Of a stretch of 64,000 nucleotides of DNA, positions 37,401 to 48,544 are shown in pieces. The position numbers and the translations under genes are program-made. Under the pieces are notes generated by a model. That model saw only the letters and a program-made list of their open reading frames with translations. It was not told the DNA's origin and ran no database searches. Origin of the DNA: Siniperca chuatsi. Its lineage: Eukaryota > Chordata > Actinopteri > Centrarchiformes > Sinipercidae. The stretch lies in the NCBI RefSeq assembly GCF_020085105.1, contig NC_058063.1:6172501-6236500 (forward strand), in the 5' to 3' direction. Numbering within the stretch: the first letter of the stretch is position 1; every line of letters starts with the position of its first letter.

Positions 37401-38850
37401 CTCAAAATTATGCCCAGCGCTAAAACGCCTCATTAGTGTAACCGCTTGAATTGATTAGAATACTCTACTAGGATATTTAAAAAACAAACAAACAAACAAA
37501 CAAACCAAAAAAAACCCATCAGCTCCTATATTTAATGATTATCCGTTTATTAATGATGAAATCACGTATAACAAGCTTGTTAAAATCGTCACGCTGATTA
37601 AAGAAATATCTCCCCTCTGGTCTTGTCTGAAGTGCCACAGCTTTAATCTCTCATCAGCGTACCTTCTAGCTTGTCCCCTTCAGTGCCAAAATTGAGTATT
37701 TAAGTGAAGAAGGGGTGTAACACAATCCAGCCATACTCCACCAGCTGAGATTTCATAGCTGAGACTAGTTAACCTTGAATCTTGGGGGAGATGACATCAG
37801 AGGCTGCTGGAGACCTTCAGAGTCAACAGGTAAGTCAAGGATTTTAAGGACTACTGAAGTAGAAAGTAATGCTCACATTTAACTTTTTTATAGGTCAATA
37901 TTAGTAGTTACAACAGAGGTTTGTGACAGTGGCATAAACTTTTGATTATTTACAGGTCCTGCAGTGTTAGCTAGTCAAGTGTTTATTCACTGTACACATA
38001 CAACTATCCATTCAGCTGTAAATCTGCTACTCTTTGTCTCCAGTGTTTGCTGGGAAATAATTCAAAGCCATGTACATAGTTCACAGTCCTTTTTCGGGCA
38101 CTGCCAGCAAATGGAATACTGACTAGACCGTAGTTAGCTTCAGGTAAAATGTTTTTGATTATTGGAAATGAAGAGAATCATTCAGCATAGCATAGTTTGG
38201 TTAAGCTTGACAAGAGAAGATTCTGACTGAATGGACTTGAAGAAAACATCAGTAAATTCTGCACTTGGTCTTGCAGACACCAGATTTTTAAAGACTTGTA
38301 AAATAAGTTAATTAATACAATGAAATTGCTATAGTAACTGATTTTACACAAAAGGATTTTGATGGACGTGAGAAATTCACAGTACTTTGCATTGTATTGC
38401 CCTTTTGGAATCTGACCTGCATGAATAAAATATTTAAAACAACACGGACTCCCTGTTAACTAATGTACTGCTGTGAAAACTGTGTAGGTGTAGTTTCTGA
38501 AATAGCATCATTGTTGCCACTTTGCAACTGCAAGTCGAACTTAATATTTGGATGAGAAATATTTAAGCAGACGTTCAGCATGACAGTGTATTCACAATTC
38601 AGAATATTGTTGTATGTGAACTAATTTCAGTTATTCAGAAAATACAGGCCTTGCACATGGAAACAGACCTGCAGAAATATATGAACCTGAAGGCAGCATT
38701 ACAGTAGACTTTTCTCATTCTCACTTTGTAGCTCCTCGATAGCGAGCAGAGGCGGCGAGGAAGAGACTCGAGGCAGGTGATATACAGTAGATTATATATA
38801 TGACTGAGGGATATACAATATTCGTGTGATTTATGGACTACACACAAACA
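37401..38850. other. spacer, nothing recognised
   Basis: A/T-rich sequence starting with an (AAAC)n stretch at about 37480-37505. No convincing coding frame, RNA gene or repeat family. Confidence 0.5.
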
Positions 38851-38857
38851 CACTAAG

Positions 38858-39594
38858 TAAATTTGATCTCAAATGCAGCCCACAGCCCCAGCTGCAACTG
38901 TCCTCACAGGACTGTACTGTTGGAATGACATTTGCAGACAACATAATGGGCAATAGACTATATGACAACATGAAATACTGCAAATTAGTGCTGAGAAGAG
39001 AATGTTCTTGTTGGTATAATGTGATGTTAGCAGCTGTTTGCACTTGTAAACGTCATGATTGTACAGTAGCAGTTAAATTGGGTGTAGCTGATAAAAACAT
39101 AATATCAAGGTGAAATGTCATTAAGGAATGCGGTTAGAACAGCAACAACAACTACACAAACGGTGAGGGGCAGGAAGTTTGATCGCGTATTTGATCATCC
39201 TGCTCCCGCCATGGTTTGTATATTCCAGCTGTAGGCTCTTTTCATGTCTCTATTTTGCGCCTCCTGCCTGTGACCCGTAAATGGATCTCAGCGCGCCATC
39301 TTGAAGGACACCTCGAGGAGCTATGATCGAGGATACGCCGGTGTATCCTTTGCGGAAGGCTTTTTGGCACGTGTTGTACACAAGAGGGGTGACACACTGG
39401 AATATACAAACCATGGCAGGAGCAGGACTCTACGAGTGATCCTGTTGTATTCACAAACACTAATTTTCTGTATTTCATGTTGTTATATAGTCTAATGCCC
39501 ATTATGTTGTGTGCAAATATTCCAACAGCACAGTCCTGTGACGACAGTTGCAGCTGGGGCTGTGGGCTGCATTTGAGATCAATTTTACTTTGTC
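38858..39594. repeat. imperfect foldback (inverted repeat) element
   Basis: The left arm (38858-39228) is matched in inverted orientation by the right arm (39398-39594). Clear pairs are tgcagcccacagccccagct (left) with its complement near 39553-39572, the cataatgggcaatagactat block with its complement near 39486-39505, and ggtttgtatattccag near 39213-39228 with its complement near 39398-39413. The right arm lacks about 170 bases present in the left arm. The loop (39229-39397) contains a copy of the repeat that also lies at 40786-40900. Confidence 0.75.
39233..39322 (+). repeat. inverted copy of the half-LINE 5' leader
   Basis: Reads cctcctgcctgtgacccg, then gcgcgccatcttgaaggaca and cctcgaggagc. 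The same sequence occurs in reverse complement at 40786-40900, at the 5' end of the LINE ORF1 fragment. It includes a YY1-type site (AAGATGGCG on the minus strand). Confidence 0.75.
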
Positions 39595-39774
39595 ATTGTG
39601 TTTCTATATAATATACTGTAGCCTATATAACTCAATCACATATATAATATACTGTATATCCCTAAATCATATATATAATATACGATATGTCACTTTATTT
39701 GTATAATACGTTTCATACCAACATTTGTAGTGCTTCACATAAAATATATAAAGCTATATAACGTTACTATCATA

Positions 39775-40900
39775 TTCTTCTTCTGCTTCTTCTTCTTCTT
39801 CTTCTGTTGCGTTTTATGGCGGTTGGCATCCATAATTGTGCATTACCGCCACCTACTGGATTGTAACAGCTTCACAGTGTAAACTATTTACAGTGTCCAC
39901 CCAAAGTGCCCCCATGCCATAGTCCATTCTATAACCCAGACCCCGTTGTCTGAGTTGGTGCAGCTCCTTCCCTCAGTGTAACATCCAGATCCTCTCCAGA
40001 TGTGTCCACAATGTCCAAGAATCTTCTTGCTGCGTCCAGCACCATCTTAATCCTTTCCGACGTCCCCTTTATTACAGCCGCGCAATTTATAACCACGGCA
40101 ATAAATGCCAGAAATCGCTTCTTGTCCACACTGATGCTCTGATCATTTCCATTTCCTTTCTGCTCCTTTTCCTTTTGCACTGCCAGCATTTCACTTAGCA
40201 GCTTCAGCGTATGACAATCCCTTTTCTGCTCTGATCTTATTCATTTTTACTTCCTTAATTCTTTTTGGACACTGTTCTGATCCCATATGGTGATTTCCTT
40301 CGCAGCGCAGGCACTTTGCACTTCTCCACATTACAGTCATCCTTCCCACATCTCCCACATCTTCTGCCTCCTCTACATACTGCAGCAACATGTCCATATT
40401 CCTGACAGCAGAAACACCTGAGAGGCGCTCACTCATACGGCCTCACCCTGTAACACACATAATCTAGGTACACTCTTTCCGGCAACTCCCCCTCAAACGT
40501 CAAACACACCCAGTCACTCTCCTCTTTCTCCCCTTTTCTGAATCTTGTCAGCCTTCTTGCCTCACACACATCTTTGACCTCCCGAAATGACTCGGCCTCT
40601 ACCGTCAATGGCACGGCGCTTACTACTCCCTTCTTCTTTATTTCTGCTCCAAGTGGGAAGCAATCCACACTGCTATGAACTCTAAATGCATGAATCTTCA
40701 GGGCTCTATCTCTAGCTCTATAACAATGGACAGATGATGCAGCTGTGCCACACGACGGTTTTTAAATTGCCTCCTGTCTCCTTGCTCCTCGAGGTGTCCT
40801 TCAAGATGGCGCGCTAAGATCGATTTCCGGGTCACAGGCAGGAGGACGGAGGAACGAGGAGACGAGGAGGCAAAAAAATAGAGAAATGACAAGAGCCCCT
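39775..40900 (-). mobile_element. ORF1-only LINE ('half LINE') with 3' tail
   Basis: On the minus strand a GC-rich leader (40900-40786) is followed by an ORF1-like protein in two adjoining frames: 40668-40429 (CFPLGAEIKKKGVVSAVPL, then RRLTRFRKG and YRVRPYE) and 40436-39929 (with CLRCEGNHHMGSEQCPKR, a knuckle-like Cys/His stretch, then GLSYAEAAK and KRFLAFIAVVIN). This is the nucleic-acid-binding ORF1 type of I/Nimb-group LINEs. ORF2 is absent: ORF1 runs straight into gtaggtggcggtaatgcaca and gccaaccgccataaaacg, a common teleost LINE 3' end, and a (GAA)n tail at 39779-39806. One frame change near 40430 is visible and an earlier knuckle appears deleted. Confidence 0.7.
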
Positions 40901-42131
40901 GAAGGGTGGATGACACTGGATCGGCTTTCCCTTTTTAAACACTGCAAACAGCAAAATTGGTTTTCCCCAGTTCTAGCCCAGACTACAACATAATACTGCA
41001 TAAATCTAACATTTACTCACCCTGAAACAGAGGCACAAGGAGCAGTCACTGAACTATCTACAGTTATAATTAGGACCGGGTATAGTTTATAAATGTTCAA
41101 TATTAGTATGGGTGTGATACCTGAACCAAAACCGAAACCAAAAAAAATACTCTGTTCGACACCTTTGAATTATATAAATATGTTTTCCACAAAACCTTTG
41201 GTTTCACTTAGCAAAATAGTTATGTCTCTCAAAATTCTGGGCCGTATACATAAGCAGTCTCTGATGATTTTTTTGAAGATAAAATTTTGTTTTCATAACT
41301 CTGACCAGAATGCACCAGTAACAGTAACATTGAAAAAAACAAGGTAAGCTGATATATATCTTTTAAATTAAATTGTCTTGTTTGGATAGGCCAAATAAAA
41401 ATAGGCCTATTTCTAACATAATTTAAACATCTAAAAGTGAAAAACAGAACCATAGGTTATATTTTAATTAGACTCTGCCTCATTGATCACCATGATCTTC
41501 AAATTGGAATTATTCTCCTCAGCTCTTGGTTTACTTGGCCTCTGAAAATGATGGTGGATCATCTGGCATTTAAAATGTACTGTCTTTTGAAGGCCGTTGT
41601 GGGCTCAGTTTTTAAGCTAGGTATATATGAATCTTGAGATTGCAATGAATCTGTTGATAGCAAACAAGTCATGCTAGCTTACTGGGAATGGGGCTGAACA
41701 CCTCAACGTCAAATGATTGCTTGTAATTACTTTCAGTAGCCACTTCACGAGCTCACCCTGTCTCATGTCCTCGGTACGCCACATTTTCTTTGCCTTCGTC
41801 GGTTGGGTTGGTTAGGTTTAGGCAAGAGGAGTGAGACTGGTTAGGGTTAGGGTAAGAATATCAGCCAATCAGAGGCAGAGTAGGGCGGGTCATGCCTTTG
41901 CCATACTAGGACAAAAAAATATCTCCCTCGGTACCTGTCTGACCTGCTGCTGCTCCACTCTCAGTGGCTGTGTCTGAAACTGAGGGCCATGTAAGCTTTT
42001 CTTAGGTAATGTTGATAGATATAATGTCATATGTAGCTGTGATGCTGATTAATTTATGTTTATACGATGCAAATACGCTCCAAGCTAGATTCCTAGAAAG
42101 TGGGACTCCACTGGTTCACTCCCACTTTTGA
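40901..42131. other. spacer with short repeat motifs
   Basis: No gene recognised. 41750-41910 holds a segment with ggttagggttagggtaag (telomere-like by chance or part of an interspersed repeat) and a CCAAT box. The rest is A/T-rich. Confidence 0.4.
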
Positions 42132-42393
42132 TTAAAATAGAATATAGTAACTTTCACCACTGCTCATTTTAGAAGGACCAACGCAAGAAAACATGTTCTT
42201 TGATTAGATTATCAAATGGAGAATGGATCTTAGCTAGCGAGCCTTCATTTTCCCAGGATCGTGCTCGGTAGGCGGAGAAGGGTCCAACTGCAGTCCTCCC
42301 TCCTGAGGCCGCTAGTTCTGTGAGCCAATAAGTTCACGACGTGCGATTTCTAAAATGAGCAGTGGTGAAAGTTGCTATATTCTGTTATTCACT
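42132..42393. mobile_element. MITE with ~40 bp terminal inverted repeats
   Basis: The left end (42137-42174: gaatatagtaactttcacca, ctgctcattttagaa) is the near-perfect reverse complement of the right end (42348-42388: ttctaaaatgagcagtggtg, aaagttgctatattc). The interior of about 170 bases has no coding capacity. Superfamily not determined. Confidence 0.75.
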
Positions 42394-43395
42394 TTAAATG
42401 TTGATTAAAAACGTTGCTGTCTGTTGATCCTTTGACTAGAGCTGAAAACTTTGCATCTAAACACTGAGAAACGAGGTAAGTTTGCTTCTTTGTGTCGAAC
42501 CTCCCCCTTCTCACTACGAGAAAGACGATTAGTCGAATTAAAAAGTGATTGACAACTGGTTCAGGCGGCTTATTGGTGGAATTAGTTTTTGAATGGCAGA
42601 GTATTGTAAGCCTCTAATTGACAGTTACCCCTCCCATTCAAAGTCTCCGGTCTGCAGAGATCCCCTACTCACTTTCCCCCAACTATGACGCCCCTGCAAG
42701 CAGCTATACAAGAACTTGCCTGAATAAAATAGTCTAAAATTGGTAAAATCGTTTCTATCACAGATCAACAAATTGGAGTTTACAGCTAAATAAATACTTT
42801 AAATTTGTACTCTTTCTTGAATAAATGCCATCTTTTTTCTTGACAGTTTTCTGTGGACCCCAAAAGTCCTGAAAATGTATTTATTGAATCTATTGTGCAC
42901 ACAAGATGAAAAAATATAATCTTGTGGGACGTCTGTTTAATTTTTTCCATAGGTTCCACAGGATTCCTCAACAAAAGAACACATTTTCGTCAGTACCGTG
43001 AAAGAACTGAGGTTTGACACATAGCCATCTTTATATATGTTTGTACATATACAAGAAACAAATATTATTGATTGATTGATTTGTTATGTCTGAAGCCATC
43101 CTTTTATAGAAATTAGATTTCTACTTTGATGTAAATACATTTTAAAATATTAAAACCTTTTTTTTTTAAAACATTATGCCAACATTCATTCAGATTCCAA
43201 GTGGTTTCAGTTTTGCTTTTGTTAATCTAGGGATACCACTCAAGGCCAGCAGGGGGAATATGCTCACAACACAAAACTTTCTTCTGGCTTGACAAGAGCA
43301 TTGATGTCGCATGGTGTTATTAACACAATGACCCTCCACAAGCTGTTTCACACAGAGTTTATAGAGTGCTGATGTAGAGTTGTTTGGACAAGATA
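42394..43395. other. spacer, nothing recognised
   Basis: A/T-rich, no coding frame or known repeat seen. Confidence 0.4.
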
Positions 43396-43399
43396 TTGT

Positions 43400-43700
43400 G
43401 TGGTCAAGTCAGTTTTATTGATATAGCTCAATATCATTTGCCTCAAGGGGCTTTACAATCTGTACCGCGTATAACACCCTCTGCCCTCAGACCCTCGAGT
43501 CGAATGAGGAAAAACTCCCCTTAAAAACCACTTTTAACAGGGAAAAAATGGAAGAATCCTCAGGAAGAGCAACAGAGGAGGGATCCCTCTCCCAGGGCGG
43601 AGAGACATGTAATAGATGTTGTGTGTAGACAATAGATTCATAACAGAAAATCATAGTACATTTATGATGACAAAATATAGATCCTAAAACATAAATAGAG
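43400..43700. repeat. teleost interspersed repeat ('aaaaactccccttaa' type)
   Basis: Contains cagttttattgatatagctc, aaggggctttacaatctgta, aggaaaaactccccttaaaa and agagcaacagaggagggatc in that order, the order of a repeat I remember as very common in teleosts (beginning 'tttatttatatagc'). Class uncertain. Confidence 0.55.
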
Positions 43701-44099
43701 CTGCATAGCTGTATAGAGCTCTGGGTTGAGGAATCAAGTGAGGACCAGGACGAATATGAGAGGGAATTCAAGTTTGTATTTTACAACATTGAAGACATGT
43801 GGAAGTGTTGTTAAGAAATTACAGATAGCCAAGGGTATTTGGTGTACCGTGAATGCCGAACTAATGACATTGAATACAAGCAGTAGCGCACTACTATTGT
43901 TGTGATATGCTGTTTGCTGAACAAAGGGCCTTTATTTGATCATTTTGTCCGTTTGTGTGTTTTTTTTTTTGCTTTGTTTTTTTTAATGAAGCACTTAATA
44001 ATATGAAATGAATGATGGGTAAGAATAAGAATAGAAAATAAAAATACACAAAGGAAACTAAAATGAAAAAGTCAAGCAATATGCATAAACTTATACAAT

Positions 44100-44620
44100 A
44101 GAAAACCTTCCGCGTCCCTCCCTGCTGCTCGTATCACTCCGCTAAGCCCCTCCCTCGAGACCCACAGCAGAGCAGAAGGAGCCGGTTGCCCTGTGAAGCC
44201 TCGTTCCTCAGAGGTCTCTCTGCACTGCCTGAGTCTCGCTAAGACCCCGGTCCCTCTCCAGCGTCTTCTCCGACACCCCGCGGCACTTTTATTAAATTAG
44301 CGGAATTTAACAACCTCTCCGAGGCACCGACGCATTTGCTCGCATCGAGTCGCTCCCAGGACAGCGCGCCCCAGGCTTCAGAGGCAGCTGCAACGCAGCG
44401 GCGTGAGAGGAAGGTCCAGACCTCTTCGACTGCCTCAGCAGCACTTTGCTTCGGCGGTAAGGGGCAAGAAACAGCGGAGATTTCTACGGGAGGGGTGCGC
44501 CGTATTATTGGACTGCCACGCTGACCTCTAATAACAGGAAAAAAAAAATTGGAGACGTTCAACTTTGTGCCAGCGAAAGCCGCGCGGCTAGTAGCTAACG
44601 TTACACCACACACACCACTG
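44100..44620 (+). promoter_or_regulatory. orphan CpG-rich promoter-like island
   Basis: About 500 bases far richer in G+C and CpG than the surrounding 10 kb. On the plus strand a strong donor-like site (cttcggcg|gtaaggggc, about 44457) would end a non-coding first exon. A TAACGTTA palindrome, also found at the fxr2 and both rbm4 promoters, lies at 44596-44603. No coding exon follows on the plus strand in this window. It may be the start of a long non-coding RNA, of a gene with its exons elsewhere, or of a minus-strand transcript. Confidence 0.4.
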
Positions 44621-46317
44621 CCCCCCCCTCAGAAGTTATTCACCGCTGTTTGCCATCATGCCTCTTTGCCTCTCGTCGATACGAGCGACTTGGCATCTAA
44701 CGTAATGAGTCCGAAGCTCCGTGTGGAACCAGGACGTGTTCACACAAGTGTTTTGTACTAAACGTCGTTGTAGGCAAAGGAGGAATGGGCAGTGTTTTCA
44801 TTGCTGCTTGTCGTTTCTGTGTTTGCAAAGCTTCTCTTGATGCAGTGCGCTGAAGATATTGAGCTTGAGTGTGCCGGGGAGAGGGCGGTGTAGCGTGTGC
44901 ACGAGCAGTGATTGACAGCCCGTTAGAGACGACTCCTGACTCTGATTGGTTGTTTTCTTTCGGGCACGGTGGATTCTTGCAAATGGCATTAGGAGCACTA
45001 GGAGGAGCCAGAGGAACCTGATTTATTTCACAGATTATCTGCTATCTACTGTTAGGATATAGTGACAGTTTCAGCAAATATGCCAAAAAAGTTAGTTTTT
45101 ATAAAAGTTACCTACTGTAGTTTTAAGCCAGTAGTGCGGTACAGTCTAAAAGTTAAATGATAGTGAGTAATGTAGCATCAAAGTATAGTTTTAAGGAGTT
45201 AGGTGGAACCATCTACCGTAATAGCACACAACAGAATAGTGTATATAACATGATAAATATTTTACATAATAAGTTGTTGGGGCTTACAACATAAATAAAA
45301 GGCTAACTATTTTATGAAAATAGATAAGGTTTTAACTAATTATTCCTGCCCTCCATCATAGGTGCGAGGTCAATATTATCCCAAAGTGCATGTCAAGTTA
45401 TACAAGGTTTTGTGCAGCGCTTACCCAAACTTGAAAACCGATGCACAGGACAACTCACTCTTCTTTTCTTCTTTTATTTTCAGTCCGCTTCACTTAGTTT
45501 ACTTTGTTACAGTCCAGTTTTGCTTTTAGTAAAAGTAATATGAGCACTTACTAGAGTTTAGTCAGGTTGATAACCTTTTAAGAAAACAAAGGAAAAATGT
45601 ACACAAATGCCATTACTTTCAAACAAAGACATCTGCTCTTTAAAATAAACATTTTCTTATTTACTGTACCTATTTATTGTACTTTAATTCTCTCTGTCTG
45701 TAATAATATACACATCACTCATAACCAAGGTAAGTCAACTCATAACAGCGACAAAGTACTACCATAAATTAAGCCAGACTGATATGTAGGTATGCTGCTA
45801 AACATTATTACCAGTCAGTCAATCATTTAATATGACATGAACTTAAATTAAACAGGCGTTTCCAACATCAATAGGCCTACCAAAACCAACACTTCTGTAA
45901 TCAATATTTATGATTCATTTCATAAGCGCGAGCTGAATCCTCCTTTCTTCTCTCTTCCTCTCACTCGCTGAGTGTCCACACAGGCGTTCCTAATGAGCTT
46001 TGTTTTCCTCTCTTCAGCGGTGTGCTGATGAATTATCTCCGCTAGAAACTGAAAGTGAAACTTGAGTAGTAGTTTATATTATCTGAGGTTTAACTCAATA
46101 CATTTTGTTTAATAAAAAAAAAAAAAAAACCCACTAGGGGGTTCTGTGAGTCCCCTAAACCAATGCAAACTGCGCCTGTGCCCTCCATGTGTGCCGATAT
46201 TGCTTGCATAGATTAAAATTTGTATTGGCCTACTACATCTCTTCTAAAGATCTTCAGGTTTACAGTCGACGCATCAGCTTCTTGTGTCATATCAAATACC
46301 CACAGTTGTCAGTATTT
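44621..46317. other. spacer, nothing recognised
   Basis: A/T-rich sequence without coding frames that resemble proteins. A poly(A) run lies near 46114-46129. Confidence 0.4.
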
Positions 46318-47120
46318 ATGCCTCTGCGCTGGCGATAGCCGTGGCCGGAGGCATTATGTTTTCGGGCTGTCCGTCTGTCCGTCCCTTTCTCGTGAACGTG
46401 ATATCTCTTGGACTCAAGGATGAACTGATTAGAATTTGGTGGTCAAAGGTCAAGGTCACTGTGACCTGACGTCCGTCCCATTCTCTTGAACGCCTCTCAG
46501 GAACGCCTGGAAGGATTTTCTTCAAATTTGGCACAAACGTCCACTTGGACACAAGGATGAACTGATTAGAATTTGGTGGTCAAAAGTCAAAGGTCAAGGT
46601 CACTGTGACCTCAAAATACGTTTTTAGCCATAACTCAAGAATTGATGATCATATTTCACAGTTGGTCAGAAAATGAATTGGTGACACTTTTTAATCAAAG
46701 GTCAAGGTCACTGTGACCTCAAAATGACCTTGACAAACATATTTTGGCCATAACTCAAGAATGTATGTGGTAATTATGACAACATTTCACACAGATGTTT
46801 AAAGGAATACAACAATGAAGTGATGACATATTTTATCCAAAAGGTCAAAGGTCAACTTCACTGTTCATCATAATGTCCTGAAAAACAAAACTTTTTTGGC
46901 CATTATTCAGCACCATAACTCAGGAACAGAAGGGGAGATTGTGACCATATTTCACAGTTGGTCAGACACTGAATAGGTGACACTTTTGACTCAAAGGTCA
47001 AAGGTCACTGTGACCTCTAAAGAGGTTTTTAGCCATAATTTAAGAATTAATTGGGCGATTCCAGATGTCACACACATGTTGACTGGGATGACACAATGAG
47101 TAAACAGTAACTAGCACAGT
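46318..47120. repeat. internally repetitive element with nuclear-receptor-type motifs
   Basis: A sub-repeat of roughly 110-150 bases (ggtggtcaaaggtcaaggtc, then actgtgacctc and gccataactcaagaat) recurs about five times. The perfect palindrome AGGTCACTGTGACCT occurs at 46453-46467, 46597-46611, 46705-46719 and 47002-47016. The head (gcgctggcgatagccgtggc, cggaggcattatgttttcgg) fits a repeat I recall as abundant in fish. It has no coding capacity. Confidence 0.75.
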
Positions 47121-47624
47121 ACGGGGCTTTCCTCCATCTTGTCCATTCTGCCTTTCACTTCCTGCCTCATTCTGAATTTCGAGCACCTTCGGAATCACTT
47201 GTAACAAACAGACAAACAACTTATCGCGCGCCTAGATAATCGTGATCTTGTGAGTGAGTGAGTTTTACCTACAACTCATAGAGAGGCTTTGCATCTAAAA
47301 ATGCCAGATGAAAACAAAAGCACCACATTTTGTGTCGCTATACTCTATAAGAATCCAACTTTACATAGTAATCAAGTACATGTGTACCTGTTTAGCCAAT
47401 ACATCTATGATAATCCTTCATCAATCTATGTATATTCACTGGAATCATACATATGTATCATAAGTATAGTGATAACTTCCATTTAGCCAAAAAATACACT
47501 TTATACCTCTTTATTCAATTCCTTTAAAGTATTCATAACATAGATTATGACAACTTGACTGGTTGGCAGAGGCATACAGGGTTGGTAATTCTAGTTTATA
47601 TTAAATTCAGCTGATTGCAGTAAA

Positions 47625-48110
47625 ATTCTTCTTTTCCTTTCGGCTGTTCCCTTTCAGGGGTCGCCACAGCGAATCATGTGCCTCCATCTAACCCTGTCCT
47701 CTGCATCCTCTTCACACACACCAATTAACTTCATGTCCTCTCTCACTACATCCATAAATCTCCTCTCTGGTCTTCCTCTAGACCTCCTGCCTGGCAGCTC
47801 CAACCTCAGCATCCTTCTACCAATATATTCACAGTCTCTCCTCTGAACATGTCCAAACCACCTCAATCTGGCCTCTCTGACTTTATCTCCGAAACGTCTA
47901 ACATGAGCTGTCCCTCTGATGTACTCATTCCTGATCCTGTCCATCTTCGTCACTCCCAAAGAGAACCTCAACATCTTAAGCTCTGCTACCTCCAGCTCTG
48001 CCTCTTGTCTTTTCTTCAGTGCCACTGTCTCTAAGCTGTATAACATCGCTGGTCTCACCACCGTCTTGAACACCTTTCACCTTTCCTTTCATTCTTGCTG
48101 ATACTCTTTT
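47625..48110 (-). mobile_element. RTE-type LINE fragment (3' end of ORF2)
   Basis: The minus-strand ORF 48073-47654 (139 residues) reads VVRPAMLYSLETVALKKRQ, ELKMLRFSLGVTKMDRIRNE, RLRWFGHVQRRD, RRSRGRPERRFMDVVREDM and RWRHMIRCGDP, the conserved C-terminal part of RTE-clade reverse transcriptases in fish. It remains open, so the insertion is fairly young, but the element is 5' truncated, as is usual for LINEs. Confidence 0.85.
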
Positions 48111-48544
48111 ATCACACAACACATACCTGACACTTTTCTAAAATGCTGTAGTATTATTTTTCAAAGGGAAATTATCAATGAAAAGTGTGTGTTTGTGTTT
48201 TGAGAAAGACGGGAAGAAATGCTTAAGCTCCAATTGTTCAATTAACAAGCTTTATGTTTTTCTGGGAATTGATGTCTCTAGGCTATATGGACGGAGTTTG
48301 TTCTATTTTGACAGAATAAATCAATAGCGAGTGTAAATAAGACACTGTGACTTGTTGAATTATTGAATTGATATATGTTGCTACACTGGCATAGATACCC
48401 ATGTTACATGCTACGTAGACAGAATAGGCAAAATCAATACATATGTTACATTTAAGAAATTAATAGTTTTCACGTTACAATGTTGACTGATTGATTAAAT
48501 GTAAATCAATGACAAAATTGCTTCTACCAGAAATGTCTACAGGA

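Noticed and set aside
41830-41880. ggttagggttagggtaag, resembling telomere repeats
   Set aside because: Only two to three units, internal, and inside a probable interspersed repeat; not evidence of a telomere fusion.
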